Shown here: positions 15,316 to 18,772 of the stretch, piece after piece
How the letters are laid out: each line of letters opens with the position of its first letter
Position numbering within the stretch: position 1 is the first letter of the stretch
Origin: Pseudoramibacter fermentans
GTDB lineage: Bacteria; Bacillota; Clostridia; Eubacteriales; Eubacteriaceae
Assembly (NCBI GenBank): GCA_009493725.1
Contig: VOGB01000013.1
Coordinates: 1 to 18,772, forward strand
Length of the DNA: 18,772 bases
Reading direction: 5' to 3'
Notes under the pieces: model-generated
What the model was told of the DNA's origin: nothing
Seen by the model: the letters and a program-made list of their open reading frames with translations, nothing else
The model's database searches: none
Translations under genes and position numbers: made by a program

Positions 15316-15495
15316 AACAGTGCAAAAGCGTATCTAAACAACGCTTGCAATAACGATATGAGTTCAGACGATCGATATAAATTTATCATTGTCGAATTGG
15401 CGACTTTGTATTACCAAAATAGAGGAGTATTAACGACTGTAAAAGATTTTCCTTATTCCTTGCGTTGTGTGATTAATCAGTTAAAATACAATTAA
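15316..15495 (+). pseudogene. Phage gp6-like head-tail connector, C-terminal fragment
   Basis: A frame entering from the right end of the IS5 element reads NSAKAYLNNACNNDMSSDDR then YKFIIVELATLYYQNRGVL and TVKDFPYSLRCVINQLKYN before TAA at 15493-15495. An AKxYL helix, a LA-hydrophobic helix ending YQNRG, and the terminal PxSxxxxINQLKY match HK97 gp6-like head-tail connector (packaging adaptor) proteins of Gram-positive phages. The N-terminal half is absent and nothing phage-like lies on the other side of the IS. The methionine at 15358 is within the domain, so it is not a start. Identification is from motif memory and the piece is short. Confidence 0.6.
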
Positions 15496-15529
15496 CCTTC
15501 TATTTATTTGGTATTGGCACATATATCAG

Positions 15530-15564
15530 AAAAAACGTCATTCTTAATTGAGTGGCGTTTTTTT
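15530..15564 (+). terminator. Terminator after the phage fragment (copy A of a tandem module)
   Basis: AAAAAACGTCATTC pairs with GAGTGGCGTTTTTTT around a TTAATT loop: 14 pairs including G-U. A run of T follows. It is preceded by CTTCTATTTATTT at 15498-15510, a sequence repeated before the next terminator. Confidence 0.85.
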
Positions 15565-15643
15565 GTTGTATTAAAAAATTAATCAGTTACAATAAAACTA
15601 GCCGACTTTCTATTTATTCAGATCTTTATGCCAATTGCATATC

Positions 15644-15680
15644 AAAAAGCACTACTCATTAATTTGGGTGGTGTTTTTTT
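15644..15680 (+). terminator. Second terminator (copy B of a tandem module)
   Basis: AAAAAGCACTACTC pairs with GGGTGGTGTTTTT around ATTAATTT: 14 pairs including G-U, with a T-run. It is preceded by TTTCTATTTATTC at 15607-15619. No gene ends between the two terminators. Confidence 0.8.
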
Positions 15681-15766
15681 GTATCTAATAAAATTTTTAT
15701 TTTATAACGTGATATAAACGCATTCTACTGCATTGTTTGTTTATACGTGCGAATAATTCATTAGTA

Positions 15767-15852
15767 TTCAGATTGAGTCAAGAAACATTTCAGAAATAAT
15801 TCAGAATAATGATATAATTCTATTGAGGTGATTAAGATGAATTCAGAATTAT
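15767..15852. promoter_or_regulatory. TTCAGA repeat operator and promoter of the HTH/DUF536 gene
   Basis: TTCAGA occurs at 15767, 15789 and 15800 on one face of the helix (spacings 22 and 11 bp). The last two are inside TTCAGAAATAA and TTCAGAATAAT. A fourth copy, TTCAGAATTATT, lies at 15842 just inside the gene. TATAAT at 15813-15818 is a good -10. The arrangement suits autoregulation by the gene product or a small iteron set. Confidence 0.5.
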
Positions 15853-16328
15853 TCACGATGTCTCAAATTTCACGCAAATTAAACGTTAGCAAGAGTAGCG
15901 TATACAGAAGTATAAGTAAGCTGAATTTAAGAGAAAATAGCACTAGAGGAAAAGCAAAACTATATAATCAAGAAGCATTCCAAAAAATTCAAAAAGACTT
16001 ATCAGATTTGAACAGTAAACAGTTCATCAACAATTCAAAGAACAATTCGGAATTAATTCAAGAATTAAAAATGGAAGTTAAGCGTTGGAAAAGTGAAACC
16101 GATAAAAGAAATGAACAAATAGACAAACTTACGCAATTATTAGATCAGTCGCAACGTCTACAATTAGATGTTCAAAATAAATTGAAGAAATTAGAAAGTA
16201 ACACCGTACAAATCCGTGAGAACGATTCTAAGGACGATAGCAATGATTCAGATACAAATATAAGCAAGCAAAACGAAAAGCCCTCTAATGAGACACAGGA
16301 GAGCTTTTGGAAACGGTTATTTAGATAG
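15837..16328 (+). CDS. HTH plus DUF536-type replication-associated protein
   Basis: A 163-residue protein of the kind encoded beside rep genes on lactobacillus plasmids. An N-terminal helix-turn-helix (about 5-50) includes TMSQISRKLNVSKSSVYRSI. A charged coiled coil (about 65-125) includes KMEVKRWKSETDKRNEQIDK then LTQLLDQSQRLQLDVQNKL. An acidic Asn/Asp/Ser-rich linker precedes the end SFWKRLFR. The ATG at 15837 has GAGGTG 7 bp upstream; a GTG at 15828 lies within that site. The function of this class is not firmly known, with copy control or partition usually proposed. The TTCAGA repeats before it may be its binding sites. It is AT-rich like the rep gene and intact, unlike the fragment at 11524. 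Confidence 0.8.
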   Translation: MNSELFTMSQISRKLNVSKSSVYRSISKLNLRENSTRGKAKLYNQEAFQKIQKDLSDLNSKQFINNSKNNSELIQELKMEVKRWKSETDKRNEQIDKLTQLLDQSQRLQLDVQNKLKKLESNTVQIRENDSKDDSNDSDTNISKQNEKPSNETQESFWKRLFR

Positions 16329-16329
16329 G

Positions 16330-16358
16330 TTGTGAATATTTTTCGAGTAGTATATAAT
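16330..16358 (+). promoter_or_regulatory. Promoter of the rep transcript
   Basis: TTGTGA (16330-16335), a 17-bp spacer and TATAAT (16353-16358) form a near-consensus vegetative promoter directly after the HTH/DUF536 stop. Transcription from about 16365 leaves a rep leader of some 280 nt containing the antisense target and an attenuator. Confidence 0.85.
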
Positions 16359-16382
16359 AAGGTCAATTAAATACGAGTAAAC

Positions 16383-16520
16383 AAAAAAGGCACTGATTGA
16401 TAGAAGCCCTTCGACAAACTTCTACTAATCAGCTAACAAGTGCTAGAGCCACTTGATAGCCTTTAGTGCCAATCTTATTAACATATTTTTGAAAGAAGTT
16501 TCGGAATACAATTTCCTACT
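16383..16520 (-). ncRNA. Antisense (counter-transcribed) RNA controlling rep
   Basis: A minus-strand RNA of about 135 nt is predicted. Its promoter is TTGCAT (complement of 16550-16555), exactly 17 bp, then TATAAT (complement of 16527-16532). It starts near 16520 and ends at the T-run complementary to 16383-16389. The body folds as a three-way junction: outer stem GGCACT/AGTGCC, a 12-bp arm (CTGATT and TAGAAG with their complements, 16392-16431) and a 10-bp arm with one mismatch (16432-16461). The 5' part forms a hairpin with GGAA/TTCC and a 6-base loop (16502-16515). It is fully complementary to the rep leader, as in known ctRNAs of RepA_N and pT181/pIP501-type plasmids. Confidence 0.8.
16451..16458 (+). 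promoter_or_regulatory. Predicted antiterminator segment in the rep leader
   Basis: ACTTGATA is perfectly complementary to TATCAAGT at 16581-16588, the inner half of the attenuator's 5' arm. Free, it could disarm the terminator; covered by the antisense RNA, it could not. Confidence 0.6.
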
Positions 16521-16573
16521 TCTTTCATTATATGAAATGAGACTGGTAAATGCAAGATACATAGTTGCAGACT

Positions 16574-16619
16574 AAAGAGGTATCAAGTTGAGGATGACTT
16601 GTTATCTCTTTTGTTTTCT
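16574..16619 (+). terminator. Attenuator hairpin in the rep leader
   Basis: AAAGAGGTATCAAGT (16574-16588) pairs with ACTTGTTATCTCTTT (16597-16611) at 14 of 15 positions around an 8-base loop. It is followed by the U-rich TGTTTTCT and lies just before the rep ribosome site. It is best read as a conditional terminator controlled by the antisense RNA. Confidence 0.7.
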
Positions 16620-16643
16620 CTAAATAAAGGGAGATATGTAATT

Positions 16644-17525
16644 ATGCAATTTTTCAAAGTAAAAGAAAGCAACTTAAATTCAGATTTAAAGGGTGGCAAT
16701 GAGATTCTGATTTATTCATTGCTAGAAGACCGTATGCAAGCAAGCACTAAGAATAAAGATTTTTTCAGTAAAAAGTTTAATGATTATTATGTTATTTACA
16801 CACGTGATGAGTTAGCAATGAAGCTAGGCGTTAACGTCAGCACAATTACAGAAGTTTTTAAACGATTAGTAAAAAAGGGTTATTTAGTTATGAAACACCA
16901 ATTCAATGGGGCAACTAAACTATTCTTACCAAAATTTGAGAATGAAACAAATCCAGAAGCCAACAATGGCAACGTAAAACGGGAAATCCAACGTCCTGAA
17001 ATTGGAAAACCTAATTCTAGTAGAACACTTAATTCAAATAAACAAATAACAGATAATACAAATGATACGTGTTCACGGACTAATTCTCCAAAAGATTCCA
17101 ATATCACTCAAAAACCAGTGGTTCAAAAACCAGATCAGAACAAAGTTATCAAGCAAGCTGAATTAGATGTGATTGCTAACAGTCTAGTGACGAAGGTTCA
17201 TTTACCTAAGCAAGCCGTTAACATCATGAAAACTTTCTCTTTTGGCGATCCCAAAAAGCTATATGCCTATGCCGGTTTATTATTTAAAGCTAAGTCAGCA
17301 GTCAGTAAACAAGCTAAGAGCATTCAGAATGCCCAAGAAGCCCTATCATTTGAATTAAACACGGATTATCAAGAAACCCTAGACACGGATTTAAAACGGA
17401 TTATTGTTTTAGCCAATAAAAAAACTAGTCAACCAGACGGCTATATGATGGCTTCGCTCATGGATATGTTTCAAAATAAAGTTAACGACTATTGCAGTCA
17501 TGACGTTCAAAGCGTGATTGGTTAA
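16644..17525 (+). CDS. repA: RepA_N-family plasmid replication initiator
   Basis: A 293-residue theta-replication initiator. The N-terminus MQFFKVKESNL, EILIYSLLEDRMQAS, the aromatic YYVIYTRDELAMKL and NVSTITEVFKRLVKKGYL (winged helix, about 55-85) are the RepA_N signature. A low-complexity Asn/Ser/Thr/Lys linker (about 95-165) is followed by a helical C-terminal domain (about 170-293), which in this family is host-specific. I chose ATG 16644 with AAAGGGAG about 10 bp upstream; an in-frame TTG at 16599 sits inside the attenuator hairpin and is rejected. RepA_N origins usually lie within the central part of the gene. Expression is expected to be limited by the antisense RNA and attenuator in its leader. 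Confidence 0.9.
   Translation: MQFFKVKESNLNSDLKGGNEILIYSLLEDRMQASTKNKDFFSKKFNDYYVIYTRDELAMKLGVNVSTITEVFKRLVKKGYLVMKHQFNGATKLFLPKFENETNPEANNGNVKREIQRPEIGKPNSSRTLNSNKQITDNTNDTCSRTNSPKDSNITQKPVVQKPDQNKVIKQAELDVIANSLVTKVHLPKQAVNIMKTFSFGDPKKLYAYAGLLFKAKSAVSKQAKSIQNAQEALSFELNTDYQETLDTDLKRIIVLANKKTSQPDGYMMASLMDMFQNKVNDYCSHDVQSVIG
17108..17133 (+). repeat. Two direct repeats in rep, candidate part of the origin
   Basis: TCAAAAACCAG occurs at 17108-17118 and 17123-17133, a 15-bp period. It lies in the variable linker of the rep gene, where origins of RepA_N plasmids are found. Because the period is five codons (QKPVVQKP) it could merely reflect repeated amino acids. Confidence 0.35.
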
Positions 17526-17650
17526 GGTGAATCAATTACGGGTAATTTAAGAACGTCGCTGGAACACTTAATTGTAACTAATGAAATCAGTCGTTTTCAG
17601 TGATTACATTAGGGTAGGCCCTAGCTAAACAACTTGATATCAATATACGC
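17526..17650. other. Non-coding stretch after rep with two small hairpins
   Basis: TAATG-A-AATCA pairs with TGATT-A-CATTA (about 17578-17611), and AGGG/CCCT lies at about 17611-17622. No T-run follows, so a rep terminator is not clear. No credible gene is present. Confidence 0.4.
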
Positions 17651-17681
17651 AAAAAGCCCGCCCATAGGGTGATGAGCAGGC
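17651..17681 (-). terminator. Terminator for minus-strand transcription
   Basis: On the minus strand GCCTGC (from 17681) pairs with GCGGGC, followed by TTTTT and GCG. There is no minus-strand gene to its right, so it may end a short RNA starting near 17730, where TATAAT (complement of 17736-17741) is present but a -35 is poor. Confidence 0.5.
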
Positions 17682-17710
17682 AAATTACGCATATTTTACC
17701 GAGATAAATT

Positions 17711-17730
17711 TTGTACACTCAGGTGTACAA
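17711..17730. promoter_or_regulatory. Perfect palindromic operator
   Basis: TTGTACACTCAGGTGTACAA has 8-bp perfect arms and a 4-bp centre. On the plus strand its left arm could serve as a -35 (TTGTAC) to TATTAT at 17735-17740 with 18 bp between. On the minus strand it would cover the start point of a TATAAT promoter. A dimeric repressor site is the obvious reading. Confidence 0.55.
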
Positions 17731-17760
17731 TGGCTATTATAAAAGGCTTAGTTAATAAAT

Positions 17761-17799
17761 AAAACCTCTTCCGTTAAGAAGAGATTTTAGCCGTCAACT
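17761..17799 (+). terminator. Possible short attenuator or terminator
   Basis: CTCTTC and GAAGAG pair around CGTTAA, flanked by AAAA and TTTT with one mismatch. It lies some 20-50 bp downstream of the palindromic operator and promoter-like sequence. Confidence 0.45.
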
Positions 17800-17812
17800 A
17801 TATTTCGGTGAA

Positions 17813-17847
17813 ATAACTTGATTGGAGTTATAACTTGAGTTTATACT
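17813..17847 (+). promoter_or_regulatory. Promoter of the small peptide and 121-residue protein genes
   Basis: TTGATT (17818-17823), 18 bp, TATACT (17842-17847). ATAACTTGA is repeated directly at 17813 and 17830, 17 bp apart, overlapping the -35 and spacer. The transcript would start about 37 nt before the small ORF. Confidence 0.45.
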
Positions 17848-17890
17848 GGTCAATTTAAAAAAGCAAAAGGTTAAGTTAGAAGGGTAAAAC

Positions 17891-17980
17891 ATGTTCTTTT
17901 CAATTTTTTTCGGTATGATTTTATTAGCAATGGGGATCATATTAGTAGCCCTGCTATTTTCTTTGAGAGCTTATATTTAA
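17891..17980 (+). CDS. 29-residue hydrophobic membrane peptide, possible small toxin
   Basis: The peptide reads MFFSIFFGMILLAMGIIL then VALLFSLRAYI. Nearly all of it is one membrane helix, with a single positive residue near the C-terminus. AGAAGGG lies 7 bp before the ATG, a good ribosome site. Length, hydrophobicity and location next to a plasmid replicon resemble small holin-like or type I toxins, but it lacks the charged tail of Fst and I cannot assign a family. An antisense antitoxin was looked for on the minus strand without a convincing promoter. It could equally be a small membrane-protein partner of the next gene, 62 bp downstream. Confidence 0.5.
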   Translation: MFFSIFFGMILLAMGIILVALLFSLRAYI

Positions 17981-18042
17981 GGGTTGAAACCAGCCTATCC
18001 CACACTAAGCAACGACATTATTAACAAAATGGAGGTCTTTTT

Positions 18043-18408
18043 ATGAATCAAGGGCATCGAATTGAAACTGTGATTAACGGCCATCATGTGAACAAAAATC
18101 ATTATTTTAGTCTTAAAAGTTACCAATGGCGAGTTCGCCATCACAAAACCGTGGGGAAAAAGAATCTTGCGATTGGTCAATTAGCTTGGGTAGAGGTGAC
18201 TGGTCAACCTAAACCGGTTTTAGTGATCATTACCGGGATTCACACGTTAACCGAGCCTGCCGATCGCCAGGTCGCACGGCAGTTAAAGACCGTCAAGACG
18301 ATTACAACTAACTCAGTTAAAGATTTGGACGCCATCACTCAGAATAACTTTGAGCAATACTTGGCCACCCACTCCCAGGGAGACCCTTTTTATCAACCTC
18401 AGCAATAA
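18043..18408 (+). CDS. Unrecognised 121-residue soluble protein
   Basis: I do not recognise a family with confidence. The ATG at 18043 has TGGAGG 7 bp upstream, and codon use looks real. There is no signal peptide or membrane helix. The N-terminal half is rich in His and Lys (GHHVNKNHYFSLKSYQWRVR) and is followed by a beta-rich part, GQLAWVEVTGQPKPVLVIIT, which looks like a small barrel of the type seen in DUF proteins of lactobacillus plasmids. The last 45 residues are polar and probably helical, ending in a short disordered FYQPQQ. It likely shares a transcript with the upstream small peptide. No catalytic motif is visible. Confidence 0.75.
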   Translation: MNQGHRIETVINGHHVNKNHYFSLKSYQWRVRHHKTVGKKNLAIGQLAWVEVTGQPKPVLVIITGIHTLTEPADRQVARQLKTVKTITTNSVKDLDAITQNNFEQYLATHSQGDPFYQPQQ

Positions 18409-18465
18409 AGCAATCGCTAAAATTATTAGCTAGTTGGAGCAAGGAAAGTCATTGCTGACTATATC

Positions 18466-18511
18466 AAATAATTCACAATGAAAAAGGCCTTTTTCTTATT
18501 GTGAATTATTT
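18466..18511. terminator. Long inverted repeat: terminator and promoter overlap
   Basis: AAATAATTCACAAT (18466-18479) pairs with ATTGTGAATTATTT (18498-18511), and the centre GAAAAAGGCCTTTTTC is itself a palindrome. The structure can end transcripts from the left. Its right arm contains the -35 box TTGTGA of the dehydrogenase promoter, so it may also act as an operator. Confidence 0.65.
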
Positions 18512-18542
18512 GCTTGCAAAGTATAATGTAAGCGGATACAAA
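18499..18542 (+). promoter_or_regulatory. Promoter with overlapping CcpA (cre) site
   Basis: TTGTGA (18499-18504), 17 bp, TATAAT (18522-18527). TGTAAGCGGATACA at 18527-18540, flanked by AA on both sides, fits the cre consensus WWTGNAARCGNWWWCAWW at every position and overlaps the -10/+1 region. Repression by CcpA on rapidly used sugars is the expected result. Confidence 0.85.
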
Positions 18543-18564
18543 AAAGAAAATGGAGGCGCTTATT

Positions 18565-18649
18565 ATGGCAGAAAAAGTAGCTTTTGTTACAGGCGGCGGT
18601 CAAGGAATCGGTGAAGCAATTGCAACACGGTTACACGAAGATGGATTTA
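18565..18649 (+). pseudogene. Short-chain dehydrogenase (acetoin/diacetyl reductase-like), 5' fragment cut by IS5-type element
   Basis: The ATG at 18565 follows TGGAGGCG. The 28 residues MAEKVAFVTGGGQGIGEAIA and TRLHEDGF contain the first Rossmann strand and the TGGGxGIG NAD(P)-binding motif of classical short-chain dehydrogenases. The start resembles lactic acid bacterial acetoin/diacetyl reductases. After GF the reading runs into the inverted repeat of the IS element, giving KKLSKIS-stop at 18670-18672. The catalytic YxxxK part is not in the window, and whether it survives beyond the IS is unknown. Confidence 0.8.
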
Positions 18650-18772
18650 AGAAGCTGTCTAAAATCTCTTAAGTAATAGTGCTAAAAACGCTAAAACGAC
18701 CATTTGCAGACTGGTGGTTAATTGACGCTCACAATTTTTCCAAAGTCGCCGACAATTCTCTAGCCAACTAAA
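18649..18772 (-). mobile_element. IS5-family element, copy 2 (inverted, runs out of the window)
   Basis: It begins with the inverted repeat AAGAAGCTGTCTAAAATCTC at 18649, preceded by TT. The sequence to 18772 is the reverse complement of 15187-15315 with one difference that I can see, in the terminal repeat. It lies opposite to copy 1, so the two bracket 15316-18648. Confidence 0.9.
18659..18772 (-). CDS. IS5-family transposase, C-terminal part (partial)
   Basis: The minus-strand frame from the window edge reads FSWLENCRRLWKNCERQLTT then SLQMVVLAFLALLLKRF and ends at TAG (complement of 18659-18661). This is the end of the transposase found broken at 14533-15305. The catalytic glutamate lies just outside the window. 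The visible 37 codons are open, so this copy may be the functional one. Confidence 0.85.
   Translation of the reverse strand, partial: FSWLENCRRLWKNCERQLTTSLQMVVLAFLALLLKRF

Noticed and set aside
16594..16623. Nine-codon frame MTCYLFCFL in the attenuator as a leader peptide
   Set aside because: The purine stretch before it is too close to the ATG, and the attenuator is already explained by antisense control.
18499..18520. Rex-type redox operator in the dehydrogenase promoter
   Set aside because: Only the first half, TTGTGAA, fits; the second half TTCACAA is not present at the right spacing.
1..18772. CRISPR arrays, tRNA or rRNA genes
   Set aside because: No regularly spaced repeats and no cloverleaf or rRNA-like stretches were found; the three-way junction at 16387-16470 lacks tRNA features and fits the antisense RNA.

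Overview
The window looks like a mosaic plasmid segment from a lactic acid bacterium of the Lactobacillaceae. Pointers are the RepA_N-type replication gene with an antisense-controlled leader, a DUF536-type accessory gene plus a remnant of a second one, IS30 and IS5 insertion sequences, conjugation-gene fragments and strong AGGAGG-type ribosome sites. Base composition changes abruptly: about 390-2224 and 4090-11100 are GC-rich, while 11500-18772 is AT-rich, so the parts have different origins.

Layout. 1-385: the end of an IS30-type transposase and the last part of a tyrosine recombinase. 386-2224 (minus): an intact P1B metal-efflux ATPase with a PerR/Fur-like box upstream. About 2475-3045: no credible gene, but a dense series of hairpins that reads as a large structured noncoding RNA (ROOL/GOLLD class is my best guess). 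3059-4021: a decayed IS30-family element. 4089-10830: a GC-rich envelope module, namely OmpR-type response regulator, histidine kinase, terminator, DedA protein, PAP2 phosphatase, GT2 polyprenyl-phosphate glycosyltransferase, a large GT-C-like membrane protein, and a GtrA flippase gene broken by deletion and frameshift. 10831-11736: a scar made of pieces of a Gfo/Idh/MocA oxidoreductase, traE- and traD-like conjugation genes and a DUF536 gene. 11971-14458: a tightly coupled three-gene flavin redox operon (membrane-anchored FMN-binding protein, ApbE flavin transferase, ferric-reductase-like heme/FAD/NAD(P)H protein). 14472-15315: a frameshifted IS5-type element, followed by the end of a phage gp6-like head-tail connector gene. 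15837-17525: replication region. 17891-18408: a 29-residue hydrophobic peptide and an unrecognised 121-residue protein. 18565-18772: the start of a CcpA-controlled short-chain dehydrogenase, cut by a second, inverted copy of the IS5-type element.

How the parts work together. The envelope module is a plausible extracytoplasmic glycosylation pathway: sugar loaded on undecaprenyl phosphate (GT2), flipped (GtrA), transferred outside (GT-C protein), lipid recycled (PAP2, DedA), under a two-component system. With gtrA dead, it needs a flippase from elsewhere. The redox operon would pass electrons from cytosolic NAD(P)H through FAD and two hemes to a covalent FMN outside the membrane. Replication is probably controlled by an antisense RNA of about 135 nt and an attenuator in the rep leader, for which promoters, terminator and antiterminator can all be located.
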